Below are positions 29,404 through 38,898 of a stretch of 64,000 bases of DNA, in pieces (the first letter of the stretch is position 1; each line of letters opens with the position of its first letter). The DNA comes from an uncultured Pelagibacteraceae bacterium (lineage in GTDB: Bacteria; Pseudomonadota; Alphaproteobacteria; Pelagibacterales; Pelagibacteraceae), in the NCBI GenBank assembly GCA_902580505.1, contig CACHLB010000001.1, positions 117,324-181,323 on the forward strand. Direction: 5' to 3'. Below the pieces are notes generated by a model. The model searched no databases. It was given only the letters and a program-made list of their open reading frames with translations, and was not told the origin of the DNA. Made by a program: the position numbers and the translations under genes.

Positions 29404-30231
29404 TTACATAGAAGCGTCAAAACCAAAATGTTTTATAGCAAGCTTACTAATAATGCCATCATCTCTAGCTTTATCAATTGCTGCATTAAAATCATTTAGA
29501 AGTTTAGAGTCACCTTTTCTAATACCAACACCAACACCATTACCAAAATCTCCACCTGCAAATGTTGGTCCAGTTAATACTACTCCTTTACCAGATTTTT
29601 CTGCATAATCAGTAAAAGCAACAGCTGCGGCTAGTGCTGCATCTATTCTACCAGCAGATAAGTCTAGGTTTACTTCGTCTTGAGTTTTGTAAGTTCTAAT
29701 TTTTACATTACCCATTAATCCAGATTCTAAGAAGTTCTGGTGAATTGTTGCTGTTTGTACACCAATAGTTTTACCTTTAAATGCTTTGGTCAAAACATCT
29801 AGTGTTGCTTGTTCATCAGCACTTACGTCAGATAGATTTATAGCTGACATTGTTTTAAGGCCTTCGTTTTTCGATCCTTTCATAACAGCTAATGATGCAA
29901 CTTCATCAGCATAACCTTGAGAAAAATTTATTGTTTTCATTCTCTCACCAGTTATTGACATTCCAGCCATAATAGCATCAAATTTTCTTGAAACTAAAGC
30001 TGGTATCATTCCATCCCAATCTTGCTCAACAATAGTGCAATCATGATTCATAATTTTGCATAGTTCATTTGCTAATTCGACTTCAAAGCCAATCAAATTT
30101 CCTGCTGAGTCTTTAGAATTCCAAGGTGGATATGCACCTTCAGTTCCAATTTTAATTTGATCTGCAATTGAAGAAATTGTTAGGAATGATGATATTAAAA
30201 TACCAAGTCCTAATACTTTTAATTTTTTCAT
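29404..30231 (-). CDS. Polar amino acid-type ABC transporter substrate-binding protein
   Basis: Signal peptide; IKIGTEGAYPPWNSKDSAGNLIGFEVELANELC. Confidence 0.93.
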   Translation of the reverse strand: MKKLKVLGLGILISSFLTISSIADQIKIGTEGAYPPWNSKDSAGNLIGFEVELANELCKIMNHDCTIVEQDWDGMIPALVSRKFDAIMAGMSITGERMKTINFSQGYADEVASLAVMKGSKNEGLKTMSAINLSDVSADEQATLDVLTKAFKGKTIGVQTATIHQNFLESGLMGNVKIRTYKTQDEVNLDLSAGRIDAALAAAVAFTDYAEKSGKGVVLTGPTFAGGDFGNGVGVGIRKGDSKLLNDFNAAIDKARDDGIISKLAIKHFGFDASM

Positions 30232-30289
30232 TTTTTTCCTCCAAAATTTTGAAGATTATTTCATAAAATTATTGTTTTAAAAAGTAAAA

Positions 30290-31330
30290 TTAATGATTTA
30301 TTGAAGAGGAAAAATTCCAAGAACAATCGAAACTTGGTATGTAAACTCTTGAAAGTTTTGTATTTCCAAAATTTTTGTTGAAAACATTTAACCAATTTTC
30401 AACTTGTTTTGGTTTTTTATCTTGGCTTCCAACTTGAGCAGTAATTACACCTTTAGGTTTTAAAATTCTTTCTAAAGATGACATATTTTTTGCAGCTAAA
30501 TCTATGCAAAATTGATCATCGTTAAGATCAACAAAAATTTGATCATAGGTATTATCTTTGACTGATTTAATGCTCTCAAATGCATCACCCCAGACACATT
30601 TAACTGAATTTTTTTCTGTCGCCTTTTCTCCTATTTTGCTTAAATGTTTATCACATACATCAACAACTTCAGGATCTAATTCATACCAATCAATAAATCC
30701 AAAATTTTGTGAAATACATTCTCTTGCAACACCACCGTCACCTCCACCAATAATTGCAGCTTTCTCTTTATTTGAATTCAAATTAAGACCAGAATTTACA
30801 AAGGTTGAGCTATATAAATGTTCATCACTCTCAGCAACTTGTATTTCATTATCAATAAATAAAGCTTTTCCAAACTGTTCTAAATCTAATATTTCAATAT
30901 ATTGTCCTGCTTTGGATTTAAAATTTTCTAATACTTTATTTACAACATAAGATTTTTTTAATCCTGGTGAACTATAGTTATCATGGTATAGATCAATCGT
31001 ATCTCTGTTAAATTCCTTAATAATGATTTGTTTGTGTTCTATTTCTTCTTTTATTACTTTAAGAGCAACTGATGGTGAAACTTTACCACAAGTAAAAAAA
31101 TCAAAGCTTATAATTTCATTTTCTGGGAAAGTGTGAAAGCTTATATGGCTTTCTGCTAACAGAGCTACCAATGTAAAACCTTGAGGCTCAAATTTATATT
31201 TTGAAATCTTTAAAACTGTTACTTTTGCTAATTTTGCAATTTTATAAACTAACTTTTCATAAAATGAGGGATCATATTCTTTTTTAGTTCCAATGATATC
31301 TAGAGTTATATGTTCACCAACTTTTGTCAC
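30290..31330 (-). CDS. Fused S-adenosylmethionine decarboxylase / spermidine synthase
   Basis: N-terminal AdoMetDC with AESHISFHTFPENEIISFDFFTCG (pyruvoyl precursor site E-S); C-terminal aminopropyltransferase with GGGDGGVARE. Confidence 0.9.
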   Translation of the reverse strand: MTKVGEHITLDIIGTKKEYDPSFYEKLVYKIAKLAKVTVLKISKYKFEPQGFTLVALLAESHISFHTFPENEIISFDFFTCGKVSPSVALKVIKEEIEHKQIIIKEFNRDTIDLYHDNYSSPGLKKSYVVNKVLENFKSKAGQYIEILDLEQFGKALFIDNEIQVAESDEHLYSSTFVNSGLNLNSNKEKAAIIGGGDGGVARECISQNFGFIDWYELDPEVVDVCDKHLSKIGEKATEKNSVKCVWGDAFESIKSVKDNTYDQIFVDLNDDQFCIDLAAKNMSSLERILKPKGVITAQVGSQDKKPKQVENWLNVFNKNFGNTKLSRVYIPSFDCSWNFSSSINH

Positions 31331-31333
31331 CTA

Positions 31334-31978
31334 TTAACCTCTTTTATAATTTTTAGCTTTTTTTAAAACTTTATTCATTTCATTTATAGAAAGAATTTTT
31401 GGCTTTCCAAGCTTAAGGGCGGTTATATACTGTAAACTCAAATTTTCAACTTCTTGTGCTAATTCAAAAGCATCAGGTAAATTATTATCAAATGCAATCT
31501 GACCGTGATTTGCAATCAAACAGGCTTTTCTATTATTCAAAACTTTTAATATGTTTTTTGAAAGCTCTCTTGTTCCATAAGTTGCGTATTTTGCACATTT
31601 AATGTCATTACCTCCCGCGAGTGCAACCATGTAATGAAAAGCAGGAATAGGTTTTTTGTGAACTGATAGTGCTGTTGCATTAGTCGAATGTGTATGAACT
31701 ATTGCTTGGGCATCTTTCTTTTTGATATAAATATCTTGATGAAATCTCCATTCTGACGAAGGTTTATATTTTTTTTCATATTTTCCATCTAGACTTACAT
31801 ATACTATATCTTTTACTTTTAGTGATGAGTATTTTTTTCCTGATGGGGTAATAAAAAAACCATTGTTATGTCTGACTGATATATTGCCAGATCTTAAAGC
31901 TGATAATTTTTTGTCATTAAGCATTTTGGAAAACTTAATAACATCATTTTTCTTTTTATTAGTTTTTGAAGAGACCAT
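31334..31978 (-). CDS. Class II aldolase/adducin family protein (Ald2-like or MtnB-like)
   Basis: GNISVRHNNGFFITPSGKKY; AIVHTHSTNATAL zinc-binding motif; follows mtnA. Confidence 0.85.
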   Translation of the reverse strand: MVSSKTNKKKNDVIKFSKMLNDKKLSALRSGNISVRHNNGFFITPSGKKYSSLKVKDIVYVSLDGKYEKKYKPSSEWRFHQDIYIKKKDAQAIVHTHSTNATALSVHKKPIPAFHYMVALAGGNDIKCAKYATYGTRELSKNILKVLNNRKACLIANHGQIAFDNNLPDAFELAQEVENLSLQYITALKLGKPKILSINEMNKVLKKAKNYKRG

Positions 31979-33038
31979 TTAAACCTTTAGTAGTGGCTTC
32001 GCATATTCCTTTTTCTGTTATTAATGCAGTAACATATTTAGCAGGTGTTACATCAAATGCTAAATTTAATGATTTACTTTTCTCTGGATAAATTAAAACT
32101 TTATCAATTTTTTTATCTTTGTTAATTCCATCCACATGGGAAAGTTCTTTTGGATCTCTTTCTTCTATTGGAATATCTTTAGAGTTTTTTAAATTCCAAT
32201 CTATCGTTGAACTTGGTAAAGCAACATAAAAAGGTACCTTATTATCATGTGCTGCAAGAGCTTTTAAATATGTACCAATTTTATTGCACACGTCTCCGTT
32301 AGATAATGTTCTATCTGTTCCAACAATACACATATCAACCTGTCCTCTTTGCATTAATATTCCACCTGTATTATCTGCTATAATAGTATTTGGAATTTCT
32401 TCTTCATTAAGTTCATACGATGTAAGGTTTGCACCTTGATTTCTTGGTCTAGTTTCATCTACCCAAACATGTATTGGTATTCCTTTTTTATGCGCATGAT
32501 AAATAGGAGAAGTTGCTGTTCCCCAATCTATTGTAGCTAACCAACCTGCATTACAATGTGTGAGAATATTTACGGTATCATTCTTTTTATTATATATTTC
32601 TTCAATAATATTTAATCCATTTTTACCAATGCTTTCACAAAATCCCTCGTCTTCTTTACAAATTTCTTTAGCCTCATTCAGTGCAACTTTAAATAAGTCT
32701 CCAGGTACAACAAATGACAATTTGTTATTCATTCTATGAACCGCCCACTGAAGATTTATAGCCGTCGGCCTAGAAGCAACTAATTCTTCCGAACTTTTTT
32801 TTATAAAATCTAAACTGTTATTTTCTTTTATAGCTAGAACTAATCCAAATGCAGCTGTGCCTCCTATTAATGGAGCACCTCGAACTTCCATTGTTTTGAT
32901 AGCATTTATGGCGTCTTTAACTGAATTTAATTCTTTTATTATAAATTTATGTGGAAGCTTTGTCTGATCTATAATTTTTACAACTTGTTTTTCTTCATCG
33001 AACCAAATTGTTTTATATTTAACACCATTAATTTTCAT
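31959..33038 (-). CDS. mtnA: S-methyl-5-thioribose-1-phosphate isomerase
   Basis: MEVRGAPLIGGTAAFGL; LTHCNAGWLATIDWGTATSPIY; CIVGTDR. Confidence 0.95.
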   Translation of the reverse strand: MKINGVKYKTIWFDEEKQVVKIIDQTKLPHKFIIKELNSVKDAINAIKTMEVRGAPLIGGTAAFGLVLAIKENNSLDFIKKSSEELVASRPTAINLQWAVHRMNNKLSFVVPGDLFKVALNEAKEICKEDEGFCESIGKNGLNIIEEIYNKKNDTVNILTHCNAGWLATIDWGTATSPIYHAHKKGIPIHVWVDETRPRNQGANLTSYELNEEEIPNTIIADNTGGILMQRGQVDMCIVGTDRTLSNGDVCNKIGTYLKALAAHDNKVPFYVALPSSTIDWNLKNSKDIPIEERDPKELSHVDGINKDKKIDKVLIYPEKSKSLNLAFDVTPAKYVTALITEKGICEATTKGLNGLFKN

Positions 33039-33907
33039 TAATTAAGAACTCTTCCTGCAATTGTTTTTAATTTATTTTTAGTTTTTTGAGTTCTTTTTTC
33101 TGGAGCCGTTATTATTGCTACATCTAAACAATTATTAGTTGGATCATTGGGATCAATGTGATTTTCAAAGTTCTCTATCAAATTTTTAATCATATTTTTT
33201 GCTTTCGCGGCATTATCTAAGAGAACTTTTATAACTTGCTGAACATCAACATTTTCATGATCTGGATGCCAGCAATCATAGTCTGTTACCATTGAAACTG
33301 AAGCATATCTAATTTCTGCTTCTCTTGCTAGTTTAGCCTCTGGCATATTTGTCATTCCAATAACATCAGCTTTCCAAGATCTATATAAGTTTGACTCAGC
33401 TAACGTTGAAAATTGTGGACCTTCCATTACAATATAAGTTCCACCTCTTTGATAAGGTATACTTTCTTTTTTTATAGCATCTTCGCAAGCGTTCATCAGT
33501 CCATTTGAAGTTGGATGTGCCATTGATACATGCGCAACAATTTCATCATCAAAAAAAGTTTTATTTCTTGCAAAAGTTCTATCAATGAATTGATCAATAA
33601 TTACAAATTTACCTGGAGGTAGATCTTCTTTTAAAGATCCTACAGCTGAAACGGAAACGATATCTGTAATACCTAATTGTTTGAGAGCATCAATATTTGC
33701 TCTAAAATTTATTTTTGATGGAGAAATAAAATGACCTTTTCCATGTCTTGGTAAAAAATAAATTTCTTTATTATTGTAGTTTGCCTTTAAAATTAGATCT
33801 GAGGGTTTTCCCCATGGAGTATTTAAATCTAAAGTTTCTCTATCTTTAAACTCTTCAACATCATATAGGCCACTTCCGCCAATAATTGCTAATTTATTAT
33901 TTGCCAT
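33038..33907 (-). CDS. mtnP: S-methyl-5'-thioadenosine phosphorylase
   Basis: AIIGGSGLYDVEEF; RHGKGHFISPSKINFRANI; EGPQFSTLAESNLYRSW; GMTNMPEAKLAREAEI. Confidence 0.95.
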   Translation of the reverse strand: MANNKLAIIGGSGLYDVEEFKDRETLDLNTPWGKPSDLILKANYNNKEIYFLPRHGKGHFISPSKINFRANIDALKQLGITDIVSVSAVGSLKEDLPPGKFVIIDQFIDRTFARNKTFFDDEIVAHVSMAHPTSNGLMNACEDAIKKESIPYQRGGTYIVMEGPQFSTLAESNLYRSWKADVIGMTNMPEAKLAREAEIRYASVSMVTDYDCWHPDHENVDVQQVIKVLLDNAAKAKNMIKNLIENFENHIDPNDPTNNCLDVAIITAPEKRTQKTKNKLKTIAGRVLN

Positions 33908-33935
33908 ATATTTATTTAGATTATATTTAAGTTTT

Positions 33936-34463
33936 ATGGATTTAAAAGAACATATTCGATCGATTCAAGATTACCCAAAAAAAGGAATTCTGTTTAGAGA
34001 TATTACAACCCTTATAAAAAATGAAAAAGCTTTTAGGGAATGTATAAATCAAATTGTTGAAAGATCAAAAAAATTTAAATTTGATAAAATAGCTGCTGTT
34101 GAATCAAGAGGTTTTGTTTTTGCTTCAGCTATTTCATATATTTTAGATAAACCATTTATAATGCTGAGAAAAAAAAATAAACTACCCGCTGAGGTTCATT
34201 CTGTTGATTTTGAACTAGAATATGGAACAGCTACTATTGAGGTTCATAAAGATTCTTTTGATAAGAACGATAATGTATTAATTATTGATGATTTAATTGC
34301 TACAGGAGGTACTGCGGAAGCAGCAGCTAAATTAATTGAAATTTCAGAAAGTAATGTAGCTGGATTTATATTTGTAATTAATCTTTTTGACTTAGGTGGA
34401 ACTGATAGTTTACTGAAAAAGGGGTATAAAGTTGAAAATCTTTTAGATTTTCCTGGTCATTGA
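33936..34463 (+). CDS. apt: Adenine phosphoribosyltransferase
   Basis: IRSIQDYPKKGILFRDITTL; VESRGFVFASAISY; VLIIDDLIATGGTAEAAAKLI. Confidence 0.95.
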   Translation: MDLKEHIRSIQDYPKKGILFRDITTLIKNEKAFRECINQIVERSKKFKFDKIAAVESRGFVFASAISYILDKPFIMLRKKNKLPAEVHSVDFELEYGTATIEVHKDSFDKNDNVLIIDDLIATGGTAEAAAKLIEISESNVAGFIFVINLFDLGGTDSLLKKGYKVENLLDFPGH

Positions 34464-34540
34464 TGGTAGCGGGAAGTGGGATCGAACCACTGACCTCGGG
34501 CTTATGAGTCCCGCGCTCTAACCAACTGAGCTACCCCGCC
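34464..34540 (-). tRNA. tRNA-Met (anticodon CAT)
   Basis: Reverse strand GGCGGGGTAGCTCAGTTGGTTAGAGCGCGGGACTCATAAGTCCCGAGGTCAGTGGTTCGATCCCACTTCCCGCTACCA folds as a cloverleaf; CCA encoded. Elongator Met versus lysidine-modified Ile2 not resolved by eye. Confidence 0.93.
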
Positions 34541-34591
34541 GTAAATAATTGTTGGTTTATACTACTTTTATTTTTTGATGCAAACAAGATT

Positions 34592-34705
34592 TCACTTGTT
34601 TTTTTTCTTGTCTTTTTTAATTTTTCTTTTTTCCTTCAAAGAAAGTTTAGCTTTTTTCATTACACTAGAGTCTTTAAAGGATTTGCCACTATATCTTTTT
34701 GACAT
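34592..34705 (-). CDS. Small Lys-rich basic protein (37 aa), not in the ORF track
   Basis: Reverse-strand ORF MSKRYSGKSFKDSSVMKKAKLSLKEKRKIKKDKKKNK followed by TGA. Confidence 0.5.
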   Translation of the reverse strand: MSKRYSGKSFKDSSVMKKAKLSLKEKRKIKKDKKKNK

Positions 34706-35155
34706 TTAATTTATTTGGTCAAAGAACTTATCTTTTAATTTATAGGTAAAAGGATATTCTTTTCCTATTGGTTGAAATTTAGTTTTAATTACAATTACAT
34801 TTTGTTTATCCAATTTAAATTTCCAAGTTAATTTAATATCTCCAGAAAAAACTCTTAATTTTCCTAGATTTGTAAAACGCCATCCATCTTCTGAAATAAC
34901 TTTTCCATCTTGGTATCTTTTGTAATTATTTTCGTCAAATATATAAGTAACAACACCTTGATTTCTTTCATCTTCTAACGTTATTGCATAATTATTTAAA
35001 AATTCTGCTGTTTGAGATTTATTTAAACTTTTTTTAGTTATAGATTTTAAAAAATCAGTAGTTTTATCAATGGTTTCATCTATTTTATCTTTCGCCATCG
35101 ATATTGATGATAGAAAAAGAAAAATGAAAAGAATGCTAAATATTTTTTTAAACAT
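34706..35155 (-). CDS. Hypothetical exported protein
   Basis: Signal peptide MFKKIFSILFIFLFLSSISMA. Confidence 0.6.
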   Translation of the reverse strand: MFKKIFSILFIFLFLSSISMAKDKIDETIDKTTDFLKSITKKSLNKSQTAEFLNNYAITLEDERNQGVVTYIFDENNYKRYQDGKVISEDGWRFTNLGKLRVFSGDIKLTWKFKLDKQNVIVIKTKFQPIGKEYPFTYKLKDKFFDQIN

Positions 35156-35161
35156 AAATAT

Positions 35162-36085
35162 CTAATTTAATAAATTTATAGTAAATAAAAAAGTAAATAT
35201 TGAAGCAAAAGTAGAAATAAATATTGCCTTAATAATATTTTCTGGACTTACATTATATGCAGAACACATAACAATTGAAGTAGCTCCACATGGGCCAACA
35301 CTAACTAACAAAGCTCCAGCAAAATCGATTGGATTTGATAAGCTAAAAAATGTGTATCCTAGAATTAACAAAATCAGTGGTGATATAATAAGTTTTAATA
35401 TTGAAATACTAATTGTTAATTTATTGAAAACTTTTTTTGAGTAAAAAGATAAAATGATACCGATTGCAAATAGACCAACTGGCATTACACATGCTGCTAG
35501 TCTTTGAAGAATATACTCAAATGGAGTGTCGTCTATATTGATCTTTGAAATTCTTATTATTAATCCAATTAATATTGCTAATATCATCGGATTTAATATT
35601 AAATTTCTTAAAAACTGAAATAATTTAATTCTCTTTTTTACAGTAAGTTCTAAAAAGAAACTAACTATGGATATTAAAACTACACTATCCATTAAAATAA
35701 TACCTGATATTTGAGTTATCGTACTTCCAGAAAAGAAAATTTCTGCAATAGGTAAAACTAATATTACGTGATTAGATAAAGCAACTGTTAAAGCCCAAAT
35801 AATTGACTCTTGAATTGATCTTTTGAAAGTATTTTTAGTTAATAAAAAAGCAAATATTCCACTGGTTAATTGCATTAAAAAATATGATGAAATTTGAGAC
35901 ACATCTATTTCCCCAACATCACTTTGTGCAACTAGTTTTATGATTAAAGCTGGTACCGCTATATAAAATGAAAATAAATTAAATATTCTAGCCTTTTGTA
36001 AATCAAATATTTTAATATATCCTAAAAGATAACCTATAAGCGTAATGCCTATAAATGGTGTTAATCCTAGAAATACCTGAAACAT
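35162..36085 (-). CDS. AEC (auxin efflux carrier) family transporter
   Basis: 10-TM layout; VSVGPCGATSIVMCSAYNVSPENIIKAIFIST. Confidence 0.85.
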   Translation of the reverse strand: MFQVFLGLTPFIGITLIGYLLGYIKIFDLQKARIFNLFSFYIAVPALIIKLVAQSDVGEIDVSQISSYFLMQLTSGIFAFLLTKNTFKRSIQESIIWALTVALSNHVILVLPIAEIFFSGSTITQISGIILMDSVVLISIVSFFLELTVKKRIKLFQFLRNLILNPMILAILIGLIIRISKINIDDTPFEYILQRLAACVMPVGLFAIGIILSFYSKKVFNKLTISISILKLIISPLILLILGYTFFSLSNPIDFAGALLVSVGPCGATSIVMCSAYNVSPENIIKAIFISTFASIFTFLFTINLLN

Positions 36086-36873
36086 TATTGGACAGTAATT
36101 CTATGCATAATTCTATTACCTTTAAAAGCTGTAGCTTGATGAAGCATAGATCTATTATCCCAAATGGCTAATTGGTTCTTTTCCCATTCTAAAGAATATT
36201 GAAAACTTTTTTTTAATTGGTGTTTAAATAAATAAGTTTTTAATTTTTTATCAATTTTGCTGTTATTAAAACGAATAAAGTGTCCTGGACTACAATATAA
36301 AGTATATTTACTATTTATTTTCCTTATTAATTTATGCTTTGAGATAAGTTCTTTCGTTTTTTTCCCCTTTTCTTTCTCTCTTTCCAATCTAGTTACAGAA
36401 ATAGGTCCCTCTGATGAAAATATACATTTTTCATTTTTAAACTTTCTTTTGAAACTAGCTGGTAATTTTTCATAAGCTAAATATTGGGAACAGAAATCTG
36501 TGTTTGCCTGCCCTTTTTTTGGAACTAACTTAGATAGTAACATAGTAAATCTAGGTGGCTTTTTAGTATAAATTGAATCAGTATGAAATTGCTCCCCAAA
36601 ACTAGGTCCTTTATCAGTAGATTTTCTTTGAACAACAGTTATTTGAGGATATTTTTTATTCAATCCTTTAAGTCTTGGATAGTTTGCAAGTTTTCCAAAT
36701 TTTTTTGCAAATTTTACATAATGATCAGAGCTTAATTTTTGGTTTCTAAAATAAATCATCCCATATTTTGAAAGAGCAGATTTTATTTTTTTTAACGACG
36801 AATTGTTAATTTTATTTAAATCGCAGATTAATTCTGCACCTATATTTTTTTTATTAGGAATAATTTTAAACAT
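36085..36873 (-). CDS. TauD/TfdA family Fe(II)/2-oxoglutarate dioxygenase
   Basis: FGEQFHTDSIY (HxD) and NRSMLHQATAFKGNRIMHRITV (distal His/Arg). Confidence 0.88.
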   Translation of the reverse strand: MFKIIPNKKNIGAELICDLNKINNSSLKKIKSALSKYGMIYFRNQKLSSDHYVKFAKKFGKLANYPRLKGLNKKYPQITVVQRKSTDKGPSFGEQFHTDSIYTKKPPRFTMLLSKLVPKKGQANTDFCSQYLAYEKLPASFKRKFKNEKCIFSSEGPISVTRLEREKEKGKKTKELISKHKLIRKINSKYTLYCSPGHFIRFNNSKIDKKLKTYLFKHQLKKSFQYSLEWEKNQLAIWDNRSMLHQATAFKGNRIMHRITVQ

Positions 36874-37741
36874 TTTTTAAAAAGAAACTTTTTAATTGTT
36901 TAATTGTTTCTTTGGGATTTTGCTCTGGTATAAAATGTCCAGATTTAACAGCAACTCCGACAACTTTTTTATTTGAATATTTTTGCCAAATTTTAATAGG
37001 TTTAAATTGTTTGTTTATAACTCCATTTTTTCCCCATAAAACTTGAACAGGAATATTTAATTTTTTCTTACGATCGTTCCTGTCATGATCAAGATCAATT
37101 GTAGCAGATGCTCTATAATCCTCACATGATCCGTGTATTCTTTTTGGTTGCTTAAAGCTCTTTAGATAACCCTCTTCAGCTTTTCCAAATTTATGATTGC
37201 CAGACCATTTATCTAAGCAATACTTCATCCATTTCCTTGGATCACTCATTATCATTCTTTCTGGTAACCATTTTGGTTGAATTAAGAAAAACCAATGAAA
37301 GTAAGCTTTTGCAAAATCTCTAGTAGTTAGTTCGTACATATCTAAAGTTGGACAAATATCTAAAACGCTGAGAGCAAGCACGTTTTTTCTGTGGTCTCTT
37401 GCTAATCTGTGAGCAACTCTTCCACCTCTATCATGACCTGCAACAAAAAATTTAGGATATCCCAATTTTACCATCATTTGTTTCATGTCATTAGCCATTT
37501 CTCTTTTTGAATAATTAAAATGTTTATTATCAGATGGTGGAGCTAAACTGTCTCCATAACCTCTTAGGTCTGCTGCAACCACTGTAAAACTTTTAGATAA
37601 CTCTGGAGCTGTTTTGTGCCACATTAAATGAGTTTGAGGATAACCATGGAGTAATAATAAAGGTGGTCCTTCTCCTTTAACTTTGCAAAAGACTTTCCCT
37701 TTTTTAACTTTTATGTATCTGCTCTTAAAACCTTCAAACAT
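36866..37741 (-). CDS. Alpha/beta hydrolase, haloacetate (fluoroacetate) dehalogenase-like
   Basis: HGYPQTHLMW, GHDRGGRVAHRLARDH (Asp nucleophile, two Arg), LDICPT, FHWFFLIQP, CEDYRA, SGHFIPE. Confidence 0.85.
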   Translation of the reverse strand: MFEGFKSRYIKVKKGKVFCKVKGEGPPLLLLHGYPQTHLMWHKTAPELSKSFTVVAADLRGYGDSLAPPSDNKHFNYSKREMANDMKQMMVKLGYPKFFVAGHDRGGRVAHRLARDHRKNVLALSVLDICPTLDMYELTTRDFAKAYFHWFFLIQPKWLPERMIMSDPRKWMKYCLDKWSGNHKFGKAEEGYLKSFKQPKRIHGSCEDYRASATIDLDHDRNDRKKKLNIPVQVLWGKNGVINKQFKPIKIWQKYSNKKVVGVAVKSGHFIPEQNPKETIKQLKSFFLKNV

Positions 37742-37845
37742 TTATTTACTTTAATATATATTTTTATAATTCAATCAGTAATTTTAAAATTGTTCAAATA
37801 CAACGTTAATAAGGTCAATTATTAAATTGAATTATCATTCATTGG

Positions 37846-38898
37846 ATGTATATCTTCATTTTAGTGAGAATTGAAGAAGAGCTAAAACTAGATTATTCCG
37901 ACGTACTTTTTAGACCTAAAAGAAGCACTCTTAAAAGTAGAAAAGATGTTAATTTAAAGAGAACCTATCGTTTTAAATACAGTAAAAACGAATGGTCTGG
38001 AATTCCTATAATGGCAGCTAACATGGATGGTGTAGGCGTCCTTGGTGTTGCTGAAAAATTATCTGATTATGGAATGATTACATGTTTAACAAAACAACAT
38101 GATGTAAAGAAAATTAAACAATTTAAAAAAATAAAATCAATATATCCAAATGTAGCTTTAAGTATTGGAACAAAAAAAGAAGACTTTCAAAATTTAGATA
38201 AAGTTTTAAAAGAATTTAGTTTCATTAAATTTATTTGTATTGATGTTGCAAACGGTTACTCAGAGCATTTTAGTAAATTTTTAAAATCTGTTAGAGATAA
38301 ATATCCAACTAAAACAATCATAGCAGGTAACGTTGTTACTGCTGATATGACTCAAGAATTAATTTTATCAGGTGCAGATATTGTTAAAGTTGGAATTGGA
38401 CCAGGTAGTGTTTGTACGACACGAATACAAACTGGAGTTGGATATCCACAGTTAAGTGCAGTAATAGAATGCGCTGATGCTGCTCATGGATTAGGTGCAC
38501 ATATCATTGCAGATGGCGGATGCACATGTCCAGGTGATGTTGCTAAAGCATTTGGTGGAGGAGCTGATTTTGTTATGCTTGGAGGAATGTTTGCAGGTCA
38601 TGATGAAGGTAAAGGAAAATTAGTAAAATCTAATGGTTCTAAATATGTCGAATTTTACGGATCAAGTTCTGAAACCGCAAATAACAAACATTATGGTGGA
38701 CTATCAGACTACAGAAGTAGCGAAGGCAGAACAGTAAGAGTTAAGTACCGTGGTAAAATTAATGATACCATTTTAAATATTTTAGGTGGTGTAAGAAGTA
38801 GTTGTACATATGTTGGGGCACCCTCTTTAAAACAATTAAGCAAGTGCACAACTTTTGTCAGAGTTACTAAGCAATTTAACGACACATTCGCTAAATAG
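37846..38898 (+). CDS. guaC: GMP reductase / IMPDH-family protein
   Basis: [73 protein letters not shown]. Start may be slightly internal. Confidence 0.9.
   Translation: MYIFILVRIEEELKLDYSDVLFRPKRSTLKSRKDVNLKRTYRFKYSKNEWSGIPIMAANMDGVGVLGVAEKLSDYGMITCLTKQHDVKKIKQFKKIKSIYPNVALSIGTKKEDFQNLDKVLKEFSFIKFICIDVANGYSEHFSKFLKSVRDKYPTKTIIAGNVVTADMTQELILSGADIVKVGIGPGSVCTTRIQTGVGYPQLSAVIECADAAHGLGAHIIADGGCTCPGDVAKAFGGGADFVMLGGMFAGHDEGKGKLVKSNGSKYVEFYGSSSETANNKHYGGLSDYRSSEGRTVRVKYRGKINDTILNILGGVRSSCTYVGAPSLKQLSKCTTFVRVTKQFNDTFAK

Noticed and set aside
34464-34540. tRNA as an integration hotspot with an adjacent island
   Set aside because: No integrase, direct repeat of the tRNA 3' end or mobile genes seen nearby.
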